DNA of 64,000 bases from Desulfobacteraceae bacterium UBA2174 (GCA_002327445.1 DCWA01000005.1:24862-88861), one strand, 5' to 3'; shown: positions 33,986 through 44,046, counted from the stretch's first letter. Made by a program: numbers and translations. Notes: generated by a model from the sequence alone, not told the origin.

Positions 33986-34341
33986 GTTGTCTCTCCCTCA
34001 AGCAGGTTTCCGGTGAACGTGGTGAGGTTATAGGCAATCGGGTCTCCAAAGTAAACTGGCGCCCGCGGATTGGAGCGGCACGCGAAAGATGCCTTTTTGC
34101 TCTCTCCAAGGCCCCGGATCCGCCGGCGCCAGGGCCGGGGAAACCCGGCTTCCAAAATTGAGGTTGCACGAATCGGGGCGATCGTATAGAAATGCATCGA
34201 TCTTTATCCTTTTTTATCCACAGGTTGACAGCGCGGGCGACGCTTTTCAGGGCGGCATGGAATCTCTGTTCGATCCAGCACGGGCGCCCGGCCGCGGAGA
34301 AGGGCCGCTCTCAACGATCATCGGCGGGAAGGAGGCGACGG
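33986..34341. other. Divergent intergenic region between SPFH and cytochrome genes
   Basis: 356 bases with no gene I can support. Possible plus-strand promoter elements are TTGCAC (34164-34169) with TATAGA (34185-34190), spacing 15. TTGACA is also present near 34224 without a clear -10. A strong GGAAGGAGG (34327-34335) serves the cytochrome gene. Confidence 0.45.
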
Positions 34342-34800
34342 ATGCGCATCGAAAGGCGATTCGCGGGCAGGTGGGGATGGGTCTTCGCGGTGATGGCGGT
34401 GGTCGGCCTATCCGCGGCAGGCGCAGCCGCCGAAGAACTCTGCGTCCCCCTGGACGGCATCACCATCGAAGCTCCGGCGGGGGTGAGGGCCGAACGCAGT
34501 CCGGTGGAATTTCCCCATGGCCAGCACTTTTCCATGGCCTGCACGCAGTGCCATCACAAGTGGCAGGGGACCGCCGAGAACCTCAACTGCACCACCTCCG
34601 GATGTCATGACCTGACGGCTGCACCCGAAAAGAAGTCCGGAATTCCCGATTACCGATATTTCAAGAACGCCTATCACAGCTCCTGCATCGGCTGTCACAA
34701 GCAGATCAAGGCAGACAACCGGGCGGCGGAGATGGCTCGGACCGTCGAAACGGTCCAGCGGCCCGGCGGGCCCACCGGCTGCGTGGAATGCCATCCCTGA
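34342..34800 (+). CDS. Tetraheme cytochrome c, class III-like
   Basis: A 152-residue exported protein. Start at ATG 34342 with GGAAGGAGG upstream; a longer reading from 34192 has no such site. The signal peptide is residues 1-30 (FAVMAVVGLSAAGAAA). Four heme motifs are present: CTQCH (67-71), CTTSGCH, a CX4CH type (83-89), CIGCH (115-119) and CVECH (147-151). The histidine at HGQHFSMAC is a likely axial ligand. Class III (c3-type) cytochromes shuttle electrons in the periplasm of sulfate reducers between hydrogenase or formate dehydrogenase and membrane complexes. It is longer than the usual 100-120 residues of mature c3 and has no electron-transfer neighbours here. Confidence 0.87.
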   Translation: MRIERRFAGRWGWVFAVMAVVGLSAAGAAAEELCVPLDGITIEAPAGVRAERSPVEFPHGQHFSMACTQCHHKWQGTAENLNCTTSGCHDLTAAPEKKSGIPDYRYFKNAYHSSCIGCHKQIKADNRAAEMARTVETVQRPGGPTGCVECHP

Positions 34801-34878
34801 TGATCCTTCGGCGCCGCCCTCCGTATTTCTGGTCCCCGGGCGGCGCCGGTCAACGGCCCGCGCCATCCATTCCCGTCG

Positions 34879-35541
34879 ATGCCCTCAGCCCGTTTTGACA
34901 TCCATCGGTTCATGGCCATTCTGGAGGCCCATTATCCCCAGTGGCAGGCCCCTGTGGTCACCCTCATCGCCGAGCGGGGGGCATCGCCCTTCGAGATCCT
35001 GGTGTCGACCCTCCTGTCGCTGAGAACCAAGGACCAGGTGACCATCGCCGCTTCGCGGCGCCTCCTGGCGGCGGCCCGGACCCCGGAAGCCATGCTGGCC
35101 CTGGATGCCGATACCATCGGGCGCCTGATCTACCCGGTGGGTTTCTGGAAAACCAAGGCCGAACGGCTGCGGCAGATCAGCGCCATTCTCATCGAGCGCC
35201 ACGGCGGCCGGGTGCCGGACAGCCTGGATGCTTTGCTGGCGTTGCCCGGCGTGGGGCGCAAGACCGCCAACCTCGTGCGGATCGAAGGCTTCGGCCTCGA
35301 CGGGATCTGCGTCGACACCCACGTGCACCGGATCAGCAACCGGACCGGCTACGTGCGCACGAAGGCGCCCGAGGAAACGGAGATGCGCCTGCGCGGCAAG
35401 TTGCCCCGCCGTTACTGGGTGCGCTATAACGAAATTCTCGTGGCCTTTGGCCAGGCGATCTGCCAGCCGGTATCCCCCTGGTGCAGCCGCTGCCCGGTGG
35501 CCGAACTGTGCCGCCGCGTGGGGGTGAAGCACAGCCGGTGA
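34879..35541 (+). CDS. nth: Endonuclease III
   Basis: A 220-residue HhH-GPD DNA glycosylase/AP lyase. The hairpin LPGVGRKTANLV carries catalytic K128, and VDTHVHR carries D146. The Fe-S loop C195-x6-C202-x2-C205-x5-C211 matches endonuclease III. It removes oxidised pyrimidines. Its start is 79 bp after the cytochrome stop. The AP endonuclease xth follows after a heptad array, so both base-excision-repair genes are adjacent. Confidence 0.95.
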   Translation: MPSARFDIHRFMAILEAHYPQWQAPVVTLIAERGASPFEILVSTLLSLRTKDQVTIAASRRLLAAARTPEAMLALDADTIGRLIYPVGFWKTKAERLRQISAILIERHGGRVPDSLDALLALPGVGRKTANLVRIEGFGLDGICVDTHVHRISNRTGYVRTKAPEETEMRLRGKLPRRYWVRYNEILVAFGQAICQPVSPWCSRCPVAELCRRVGVKHSR

Positions 35542-35542
35542 G

Positions 35543-35633
35543 AGTCGGAGATCAGAGGTCGGAGATCCGAGGTCGGAAGTCGGAGATCGGAAGTCCGAGG
35601 TCGGAAGTCGGAGATCGGAAGTCGGGGATCGGA
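35543..35633. repeat. 7-bp-period array (thirteen units)
   Basis: Thirteen in-phase heptamers between nth and xth, alternating among AGTCGGA, GATCRGA, GGTCGGA, GATCCGA and AGTCCGA. The unit is G/C-rich, unlike the AT-rich arrays elsewhere, but the period and length class are the same. Confidence 0.9.
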
Positions 35634-35640
35634 GCCACTC

Positions 35641-36426
35641 ATGACACGTCGCATCAAGCTGGTTTCCTGGAACGTCAATGGTCTCAACGCCGCCATGCAA
35701 AAAGGTTTCACCGATTCGCTGCGGCGCCTGGACGCCGATGTCGTTGCCATCCAGGAAACCAAGCTCCAGCCGGAAAAACTCACCGACGCCATGCGCGACC
35801 TGGACGGCTTACGCTCCTACTGGTCGTTTTGCACCGTGAAGAAGGGTTACAGCGGCACGGCTGCCTATACCCGCATCGAACCGGCGTCCGTGGGCTACGG
35901 ATTTGGACATTCCGACTTTGACGACGAGGGGCGGGTGGTGTGGTTGGACCTGACCGATTTTGTCCTGTTCAACGTCTATTTTCCCAATGGCCAGATGGGA
36001 GAGGACCGTCTCGAGTACAAACTGCGCTTCTACGAGGCATTTTTCGAATACTGCGACGATTTGCGGCGCCGGGGCCGCCCGCTGGTGATCTGCGGCGACT
36101 ACAACACCGCCCACAACGAGATCGACCTGAAAAATCCCAAGGCCAACGAAAACACCTCCGGTTTCTTGCGCATCGAGCGCGACTGGCTGGATCGCATCGA
36201 GGCCGCCGGGTACGTGGACACGTTCCGCCATCTCCACCCGGAAACGGTGAAGTACTCGTGGTGGACATATCGCTTCAAGGCTCGGGATCGGAACGTGGGG
36301 TGGCGCATCGACTATTTTTTCGTCACCCGGGACATGATCGATCGCGGCTGGGTGCGCGAGGCCTTCATCGACAACGATATTTTCGGCTCCGACCACTGCC
36401 CCGTGGGGCTGGTGCTGGAGATTTGA
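35641..36426 (+). CDS. xth: Exodeoxyribonuclease III / AP endonuclease
   Basis: A 261-residue EEP-family nuclease: N11-G in WNVNGLN, E39 in IQETKL, the GDYNTAH motif near residue 155 and the terminal catalytic pair SDHCP with H252. It cleaves DNA at abasic sites. The start ATG (35641) has no canonical Shine-Dalgarno sequence because the heptad array ends immediately upstream. Its neighbour nth produces the abasic substrates, which supports a repair pair. The downstream MaoC gene begins only 7 bp later. Confidence 0.95.
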   Translation: MTRRIKLVSWNVNGLNAAMQKGFTDSLRRLDADVVAIQETKLQPEKLTDAMRDLDGLRSYWSFCTVKKGYSGTAAYTRIEPASVGYGFGHSDFDDEGRVVWLDLTDFVLFNVYFPNGQMGEDRLEYKLRFYEAFFEYCDDLRRRGRPLVICGDYNTAHNEIDLKNPKANENTSGFLRIERDWLDRIEAAGYVDTFRHLHPETVKYSWWTYRFKARDRNVGWRIDYFFVTRDMIDRGWVREAFIDNDIFGSDHCPVGLVLEI

Positions 36427-36433
36427 ACGAGCC

Positions 36434-36985
36434 ATGACCGATGACCATGCAACGACACCGTGCCCGTCGCGGGCGGCGATTCGCGCCCAAGCCAGCCGGG
36501 GGCTGCGGGCAGGGGACTGCTTCATCGCCGAGCGGACCTTCACCGAGGCCGAAGTGCGCGACTTCGCCGCCATGAGCCGGGATTACAACCCGGTGCACTT
36601 CGAGCCGCGCTGGACGGCCCTGAAGCGCTTCCAGGGCCCGGTGTGCCACGGCCTCCTGGTGGGCAGCCTGCTCACGGAGATCGGCGGCCAGATCGGCTGG
36701 CTGGCCACGGGCATGGCGTTTCGTTTCCGGCGGCCGGTCTATCCCGGGGACACGGTCACCTGCCGCATGACGCTGCTGGCGGTGGACGACCGCTGGCGGG
36801 CCCGGGCCGAAGCGGTGTTTCTGAATCAGCGGGAAGAAACGGTGATCGAGGCCAACCTGGAGGGGATCGTTCCCGGCCCCGGTGAACAGGCCCTGCTGCG
36901 GGACATGATGGCCGCCGGAGACCCGACCAACGGTTTGGCTTGCCGGCCCGGGAATCCGGGATCGGGGCGGGAGGATGACCGATGA
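36434..36985 (+). CDS. MaoC-like (R)-specific enoyl-CoA hydratase
   Basis: A 183-residue hotdog-fold protein with the hydratase-2 motif SRDYNPVHF (catalytic Asp and His) around residue 50 and the following GPVCHGLLVGSLLTEI segment. The family hydrates trans-2-enoyl-CoA to (R)-3-hydroxyacyl-CoA. The C-terminal 30 residues after MMAAGDPTN are low-complexity. The stop overlaps the next start (ATGA), so the selenoprotein is translationally coupled. An enoyl-CoA hydratase lies on the opposite strand just beyond. Confidence 0.87.
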   Translation: MTDDHATTPCPSRAAIRAQASRGLRAGDCFIAERTFTEAEVRDFAAMSRDYNPVHFEPRWTALKRFQGPVCHGLLVGSLLTEIGGQIGWLATGMAFRFRRPVYPGDTVTCRMTLLAVDDRWRARAEAVFLNQREETVIEANLEGIVPGPGEQALLRDMMAAGDPTNGLACRPGNPGSGREDDR

Positions 36986-37212
36986 AGATGCGCATCACGT
37001 ACTGCGTCCGTTGAAACTACCAACCCCGCGCCGCCCGGGTGGCGGCGGCCGTCAAGGAGAAGTACGGGATGGAGGTGGAGCTGGTGCCCGGCGACGGCGG
37101 GATTTTTCTCGTGGAAGTCGACGGGCGGACGATCTTCGAGCGGCGCCTGGGGGTCAAGATTCCCGAACCGGAGGGGATGGTGGCTTTGGTGGCCGAGCGG
37201 ATCGGTGGATAG
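36982..37212 (+). CDS. SelW/Rdx-family selenoprotein with in-frame UGA (Sec)
   Basis: A 76-residue protein if UGA at 37012-37014 is read as selenocysteine: the start reads MKMRITYCVRU-NYQPRAARVA, the CxxU redox motif of SelT/SelW/SelH (Rdx) proteins followed by the family's NY-x-PRA helix. The rest (EVELVPGDGGIFLVEVDG and RTIFERRLG) fits the Rdx beta strands. The frame is then open to TAG at 37210. The start overlaps the MaoC stop (ATGA) with GGGAGGA six bases upstream. A 7-bp hairpin lies 14 bases after the UGA. Rdx proteins are thioredoxin-fold redox proteins. The selA, selB, selC and selD genes are not in the window, so Sec insertion depends on genes elsewhere. Ordinary gene callers would stop after ten residues. 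Confidence 0.88.
37029..37047 (+). promoter_or_regulatory. Candidate bacterial SECIS hairpin
   Basis: CGCCGCC (37029-37035) pairs with GGCGGCG (37041-37047) around the loop CGGGT. The loop has G from its second position, and the loop G lies 23 bases after the UGA, inside the range usual for bacterial SECIS elements. It is within the coding sequence, as expected for bacteria. The helix is very GC-rich, like the surrounding codons, so chance formation is not excluded. Confidence 0.65.
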
Positions 37213-37226
37213 CCCGAATCGGGGAT

Positions 37227-37952
37227 TCACCGGCCCAATTTGCCGTGCCGGTCCAGAAAACGGTGGAATCCGACCCGCTCGGCGTCGAGGGACTTTGTCA
37301 AGGTGGCATCGGCGCGGCTTCGGATCAGCCGCCGCAGCATCGCCACCATGCCCGGATCGTTGGCGGCGATCATCCCGGCCACTTCACGGGCGCGGGGCAG
37401 CAATTGTTCGGGCGGCACCACCTCGTTGACCAGCCCCAGAGCCAGGGCCCGTCCGGCGTCCAGCCATGCCCCGGTGAGAGACAGTTGCAGGGCCATACGC
37501 CGACCCACGGCTTCTTGGAGCAGTTGGCTCATCCCCCAGCCCGGATGGATGCCGACCTTCACATGCGTATCCGCGAAGGCGGCCCCGGTGGAGGCGATGA
37601 GAAAGTCGCAGTTCAAGGCCAGTTCGAAGCCGCCGGTCACCGCCGGGCCGTTCACCGCGCCGATCAGCGGTTTCTCCAGCCTCACCAGCACGTCGGGCAG
37701 GTCGTTGCCGTTTCCCCGGGGATCGATGAGATTTTCGGTGCCGATGACCTTCAGATCCAGTCCCGCGCAGAAGGCGGTGCCCGCCCCGGTGAGCACCACC
37801 GCCCGTACCGCGGTGTCGGCCGCCGCCGCTTCCAGGGCGTCGTAGAGTGCTGCCAGCAGTGCCTGATTCAAGGCGTTGCGGCTCCGGGGGCGGTTCAGCG
37901 TGATCAGGGCCGCTCCCTCCTCGACCGCGTATAGGACTTCCCGTGATGCCAT
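37227..37952 (-). CDS. Enoyl-CoA hydratase/isomerase family protein
   Basis: A 241-residue crotonase-fold protein. The oxyanion-hole segment CAGLDLK and the GGFELALNCD box with the first catalytic Glu are present. The second glutamate, normally in PExxLG, is missing: the equivalent reads THVKVGIHPGWG. Such variants are often isomerases, decarboxylases or other crotonase chemistries, so hydratase activity is not assured. It is convergent with the selenoprotein, with a 14-bp gap, and is followed upstream on its own strand by the P-loop gene. Confidence 0.85.
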   Translation of the reverse strand: MASREVLYAVEEGAALITLNRPRSRNALNQALLAALYDALEAAAADTAVRAVVLTGAGTAFCAGLDLKVIGTENLIDPRGNGNDLPDVLVRLEKPLIGAVNGPAVTGGFELALNCDFLIASTGAAFADTHVKVGIHPGWGMSQLLQEAVGRRMALQLSLTGAWLDAGRALALGLVNEVVPPEQLLPRAREVAGMIAANDPGMVAMLRRLIRSRADATLTKSLDAERVGFHRFLDRHGKLGR

Positions 37953-37973
37953 CCCGTTTTTCCCCTCAGCGCG

Positions 37974-38666
37974 TCAGCCGTTGTCGCGAACCAGCATGGT
38001 GGCCGGATCCAGGACAAGGGACAACTCGCTTACGCCGCGCACCGGCTGGACCTGGATGCTGCTTCCCTCGGGGGACAACTGCAGCAGGATGTCGAAAAGG
38101 CCGGCCACCGGCTGGATCTGAGGCGGCAGGCCGTCGGCGCCCGGGGACTCGTGGCGGTGGGTGCGCACGGTGAACCAGGCGGGCAGGGCGAAACGGGCGG
38201 CCAGCGATTTCAGGGCTTCCAGGGTCGACATCCCTGCCGGATCCTCGAAGGGCAGGCCGTCCACCAGCAGCAACTCGGGCTGGAAGATCCCCTGGGCGGT
38301 GAGGTCCGTCATGCGCTCTTCGAGGCGGGGAGCGCTGAAACCTTCCACCCGGAATGTCATGATGAACAGGTGGTGCTGGAGCGTTTCCCACAGGGGGGCG
38401 ATTTCCCGCACCGACTGCCCGGCCGCCGCCGTCTGGAGCACTTCCCGGTACCAGAGGGAGACTTTCTGCACCGGATCGTTGAGGCTGATGTGCAGGACGT
38501 TGCGGCCCTCGATGAGACTGTCGAGGGCCAGTTGCACCAGAAAAGCGGTCTTGCCGACACCGGCCCGGGCCAGCACGGCGCCGAATCCTCCCGGCGGGAG
38601 GGGGGCGCCGACGGCTTGGTTGAGAATGCGCATCGGATTGCGCAGCACCAGTTTGTTCTTGAGCAT
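37974..38666 (-). CDS. RecA-like P-loop protein of unknown function
   Basis: A 230-residue protein. Walker A is ARAGVGKT (33-40), a hydrophobic Walker B LLLVDG lies near residue 130, and the fold resembles KaiC/RadA ATPases (VLHISLNDPVQKVSLWY after the first strand). No DNA-binding or other domain is attached. It lies 21 bp from the enoyl-CoA hydratase gene and downstream of fusA on the same strand, separated from it by an inverted repeat. I cannot assign a role. Confidence 0.72.
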   Translation of the reverse strand: MLKNKLVLRNPMRILNQAVGAPLPPGGFGAVLARAGVGKTAFLVQLALDSLIEGRNVLHISLNDPVQKVSLWYREVLQTAAAGQSVREIAPLWETLQHHLFIMTFRVEGFSAPRLEERMTDLTAQGIFQPELLLVDGLPFEDPAGMSTLEALKSLAARFALPAWFTVRTHRHESPGADGLPPQIQPVAGLFDILLQLSPEGSSIQVQPVRGVSELSLVLDPATMLVRDNG

Positions 38667-38684
38667 CTGACGGCTCCTTGATGG

Positions 38685-38768
38685 GTTGTCAGTTATCAGT
38701 TGTCGGTTGTCGGTGATCGATTGCCGGGGTTTTCCCTGATAACGATAAACAGATAACCGATAACTGTT
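38685..38768. repeat. Inverted 7-bp-period arrays between fusA and the P-loop gene
   Basis: GTTGTCA, GTTATCA, GTTGTCG, GTTGTCG, GTGATCG (38685-38719) face TGATAAC, GATAAAC, AGATAAC, CGATAAC (38738-38765), whose unit is the reverse complement of GTTATCA. CAGTTATC (38690-38697) can pair with GATAACTG near 38760-38768, making a long hairpin downstream of fusA. Confidence 0.8.
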
Positions 38769-38794
38769 TTTTTACTGATTGCGCCACGTCGTGG

Positions 38795-40873
<2,079 letters not shown>

Positions 40874-40921
40874 GACGGTCTTCCTTGTTGCGCGATGAAA
40901 GCGTGGCCGGCCCGGAGGGAC

Positions 40922-40950
40922 AAAAAAATCCCTTTTGGGACAAAAGGGAT
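40922..40950 (-). terminator. Intrinsic terminator upstream of fusA
   Basis: On the minus strand, ATCCCTTTTG-TCC-CAAAAGGGAT (40950-40928) is a perfect 10-bp stem followed by six to seven Us (40927-40922). It ends 49 bases before the fusA start. It would terminate the Nudix/cupin transcript, but it also lies just after a good promoter pointing at fusA. Confidence 0.8.
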
Positions 40951-40976
40951 GATGACGCCTCCAAAAAAATTTTGTT

Positions 40977-41004
40977 ACTTTACAAATTCAGGGTGAAATG
41001 TCAA
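40977..41004 (-). promoter_or_regulatory. Sigma70-like promoter facing fusA
   Basis: Minus strand: -35 TTGACA (41004-40999), 16-base spacer, -10 TAAAGT (40982-40977). Start near 40970, upstream of the terminator at 40950-40922. The -10 matches 4 of 6. Confidence 0.5.
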
Positions 41005-41031
41005 GGAAAAATTGGAATGCCCCCGGGCTGC

Positions 41032-41463
41032 TCAGAGGCGAAAAATTTCGGTGCGGGGGGCGCCATCCCGGTAACGCCGGTAGTCTTCCAGGATCCGACC
41101 GTGGTCGAAGGCCAGAGCGGACGGAAGGCGGTCCACCGGGAAAATCCGGGCGCGCTGCGCATCGTCTCCGCCTCGGGGTGTTCCCTGGGCCCGGGCGATG
41201 AAAACCGTGCTGACGCTGTGGTGACGCGGATCGCGGTCCGGAGCGCTGTAGGTGTGCAACTGCTCGATGAGCGTCACCGCCAGGCCGGTCTCCTCGGCCG
41301 CCTCCCGCCGGGCCGCGGTTTCGAGGGATTCGCCATAATCGACGAAACCGCCTGGCAAGGCCCAGCCCGGAGGCGGATTGGCGCGTTCGATGAGCACGAT
41401 GCCACCCCCGGTCTCGATGATGACATCAACGGTGAGAAAGGGGTTGCGCGGGTGGGCGCCCAT
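41032..41463 (-). CDS. Nudix hydrolase
   Basis: A 143-residue Nudix protein (start ATG 41463, just 3 bases after the upstream cupin stop; a longer form from 41499 would overlap that gene). The Nudix box is G-x5-E-x7-REAAEETGL (from GFVDYGE). It is ADP-ribose or (d)NTP pyrophosphatase-like; the substrate is unknown. GGAGC upstream serves as ribosome-binding site, and it is coupled to the cupin gene. Confidence 0.9.
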   Translation of the reverse strand: MGAHPRNPFLTVDVIIETGGGIVLIERANPPPGWALPGGFVDYGESLETAARREAAEETGLAVTLIEQLHTYSAPDRDPRHHSVSTVFIARAQGTPRGGDDAQRARIFPVDRLPSALAFDHGRILEDYRRYRDGAPRTEIFRL

Positions 41464-41465
41464 GG

Positions 41466-41816
41466 TCACAGCTCCGGAGCCCCGGCGGGAATCAGGCACA
41501 CGAAAACCAAGGCATTGGTCCCGGGATTGCGGATCTGGTGTTCGACTTCGCCCGGCACCAGGATCACCGTTCCGGTGCCGATGGGTTGCCAGTGGCCGTC
41601 GGAAAAAATTTCCCCGCGACCGCCGTGAACGAAGATCTCGTGCTCCCAGGCGTGCTTGTGCCGGGGTGTGTGGCCGCCCGGGGCGACCTCAAACACCCGC
41701 ATGCAGAAGTTGGCGGCGCCGTCGGCTTTGCCGATGGCTACCCGCCCCACCACGCCCCGGGCCGGCCCGTTGTCGAACGGGACTCCTGGAATGCTCGAAT
41801 AATCGCAAATTTTCAT
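41466..41816 (-). CDS. Single-domain cupin
   Basis: A 116-residue cupin with motif 1 PRHKHAWEHEIFVHGGRGE (metal-binding His and Glu) and motif 2 LVPGEVEHQIRN. A small-molecule-binding or metal-dependent enzyme fold; no specific function can be assigned. It lies directly before the Nudix gene on the same strand. Confidence 0.85.
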   Translation of the reverse strand: MKICDYSSIPGVPFDNGPARGVVGRVAIGKADGAANFCMRVFEVAPGGHTPRHKHAWEHEIFVHGGRGEIFSDGHWQPIGTGTVILVPGEVEHQIRNPGTNALVFVCLIPAGAPEL

Positions 41817-42141
41817 AGCCGCTCCGTGAAGGTCTTCCTAATTTTGTGGATCACTTTAGCAGGCGGCGCCAGCACCGTCAATCCGGATCCCGCGCACGTC
41901 GCTGACGCTCCTCGGGATGACACCTTTTCTGAGTGACTAAAATTACGAGTGACTAAAGTGACTAAAGTGGTGGAGTCGCTGCGCTCCGGTTTTTATATAA
42001 CTGCCAGGATTCCTTCACTTTAGCTCACTTTAGTCACTTTAGCTCACTTGACACTTGAATTTTCAGGCCCCTCCTTGACGCGCCCCGGTCTTCAGGGCAA
42101 AGTAGAACAACGGTCAACCTTGGAGTGCAAGGAGAAGCGAC
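41817..42141. repeat. Intergenic region with inverted 9-bp-period arrays
   Basis: A partial TGTCAT element (ends ...CTCCTCGGGATGACA, 41896-41922) is followed by GTGACTAAA units (41933-41941, 41949-41957, 41958-41966). About 45 bases later the reverse complement appears: TCACTTTAG repeated through 42015-42050. GTGACTAAAGTG can pair with CACTTTAGTCAC, a long hairpin. The rest is AT-rich and holds no gene; the GTG start of the next gene has AAGGAG 9 bases upstream. Confidence 0.75.
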
Positions 42142-44046
42142 GTGGATTTGAAAACCTATTGCCCCGACAAGGTGGTGGACGCCGAAACGGCCGTCTCGAC
42201 GATCAAGAACGGCAGCCGTGTCTTCATCGGCACCGGTTGCGGCGAGCCCCAGCACCTGATCCACGCCATGGTGGCCAAACGCAGCCTGCAAGACATCATG
42301 GTTTACCAGATGCTCTCGTTGACCTTTGCCCAGTACGTGGACGACCCGGATTTCCTGCGGCGCTTTTCCCTGAAGCTCTTCTTCATCAGCGCCGGCATGC
42401 GCAAGGCCGCCTTCGAGGGCAAGATCGACTACATCCCCAGCTACCTGTCCCGGATTCCCAAGTTGTTCTCCTCGCGACGCATCGGCCTGGACGTGGCGCT
42501 GATCCAGGTCAGCCCCCCGGATCGTTTCGGTTACTGCAGCCTCGGGGTATCGGTGGACATCACTCTGGCGGGGATGGAGAATGCCCGGCGGGTCATCGCC
42601 CAGGTCAACCCGAAGATGCCGCGGACCTGGGGGGACAGCTTCGTGCATGTCGACGACATCGATTTGTTCGTGGTTCACGAAGAGCCCCTGGTGGAAAGCC
42701 TTCCCGAAATGCGCGACAATGAAGTGGCGTTGCGCATCGCCTTCTTTGTCAACCAGCTCGTTGACGACGGGGCCACCCTGCAGATCGGGTTCGGGCGCCT
42801 GCCCTACGCCATTCTGGGCTACCTGGACAACAAGAACGATCTGGGGATCCATACCCAGTTGATCACCGACGGCTTTCTGTCCCTGTTTGAAAAAGGCGTG
42901 ATCACCAACAAGAAAAAAACCCTGCTGCCCGGAAGAACGGTGGCGTCGCTGTGCATGGGGTCGGAACGACTCTACAGTTATGTGGACAACAATCCGATCT
43001 TCTATTTCCGGTCTTCTGAATTCGTCAACGATCCCACCGTCATCGCCCGCAACGACAACTTCGTCTCCATCAGTTCGGCCCTGGAAGTGGATTTGACCGG
43101 GCAGGTGTGCACCGACTCGATGGGCCACATGTTCTACAGCGGTATTGGCGACCAGGTCGATTTTTTGCGCGGCAGCGCCATGAGCAAGGGCGGGTTCGCC
43201 ATCATCGCCTTGCCCTCCACCGCGCAGAACGGCAAGGTGTCGCGCATCGTGCCGAGCCTGAGCGAGGGGGCCGGTGTGGCCACCACCCGCGGCGACGTCA
43301 ATTTCGTCATCACCGAATACGGGATCGCCGAGCTGGCCGGCAAGGGGATCTACCAGCGGGTGATGGAGCTGGCCCAGATTGCCCACCCGAGCTTCCGTGA
43401 AGAGCTGATCGCCGTGGCCAAGAGGCACCACTACATCTTCGCCGACCAGTTGCCGCCCACCCGGCAGGACCTGCTTTTTCTGGAGGACTACAAGAGCACC
43501 CTGAGCCTGCGCAACGGCAAGACCGTCGAATTCCGCCCGCTGCTGCCCTCCGACGAGTTCAACTATCGCAACTTCTTCTACAGTCTGAAGGAAGAAACGA
43601 TCTACCTGCGCTTCTTCTACAAAATGAAGCTCTTCTCCCACGAGATCGCCCAGAAGCAGTGGGCCAGCGTGGACTACGAGAAGAACATGTCGATCATCGG
43701 ACTGGCGCAGAACCGGGGTTACAAGGAGATTGTGGCCATCGGCTCCTACGCCTACGAGGAAGAGGATCGGGCCGAGGTGGCCTTCGTGGTGCGAGAAGAC
43801 TTCCAGGGCCTTGGGATTGCCTCTTATATGCTCGATATTCTTGAAAAAATTGCCAAAAAGAACGGATATCGCGCCTTCTCCGCCACCGTGCTGCGGGAAA
43901 ACCGGGCCATGCTCAGCGTGTTCAAGCGGCGCTACCCCAACGCGCGCACCGTGGCCACCGGAGGCAGCGACATCACCCTGATCATGGATTTCGACGATGC
44001 CGTGCCGTATCAACAAGGCGGTGGGGATGTCTGCGTCTGCCCCTGA
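42142..44046 (+). CDS. Acetyl-CoA hydrolase/CoA-transferase fused to GNAT acetyltransferase
   Basis: A 634-residue fusion. Residues 1-455 resemble 4-hydroxybutyrate/acetyl-CoA-type CoA transferases (IGFGRLPYAIL, LFEKGVITNKKKT, IALPSTAQNGKVSRIVP). The catalytic glutamate expected in the IHSE/IHTE motif is replaced: the sequence is IHTQL with Q239. Residues about 460-625 are a GNAT domain (VVREDFQGLGIASYMLDIL, a typical CoA-binding loop). Start is GTG 42142. The family of this fusion is widespread in delta-proteobacteria; with Gln in place of the nucleophile it may be a CoA-sensing or acetylating protein. The rsmG start overlaps its 3' end by 20 bp. Confidence 0.82.
   Translation: MDLKTYCPDKVVDAETAVSTIKNGSRVFIGTGCGEPQHLIHAMVAKRSLQDIMVYQMLSLTFAQYVDDPDFLRRFSLKLFFISAGMRKAAFEGKIDYIPSYLSRIPKLFSSRRIGLDVALIQVSPPDRFGYCSLGVSVDITLAGMENARRVIAQVNPKMPRTWGDSFVHVDDIDLFVVHEEPLVESLPEMRDNEVALRIAFFVNQLVDDGATLQIGFGRLPYAILGYLDNKNDLGIHTQLITDGFLSLFEKGVITNKKKTLLPGRTVASLCMGSERLYSYVDNNPIFYFRSSEFVNDPTVIARNDNFVSISSALEVDLTGQVCTDSMGHMFYSGIGDQVDFLRGSAMSKGGFAIIALPSTAQNGKVSRIVPSLSEGAGVATTRGDVNFVITEYGIAELAGKGIYQRVMELAQIAHPSFREELIAVAKRHHYIFADQLPPTRQDLLFLEDYKSTLSLRNGKTVEFRPLLPSDEFNYRNFFYSLKEETIYLRFFYKMKLFSHEIAQKQWASVDYEKNMSIIGLAQNRGYKEIVAIGSYAYEEEDRAEVAFVVREDFQGLGIASYMLDILEKIAKKNGYRAFSATVLRENRAMLSVFKRRYPNARTVATGGSDITLIMDFDDAVPYQQGGGDVCVCP

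Noticed and set aside
35543..35633. Heptad array as a CRISPR array
   Set aside because: Units are 7 bp with no spacers, and no cas genes are nearby.
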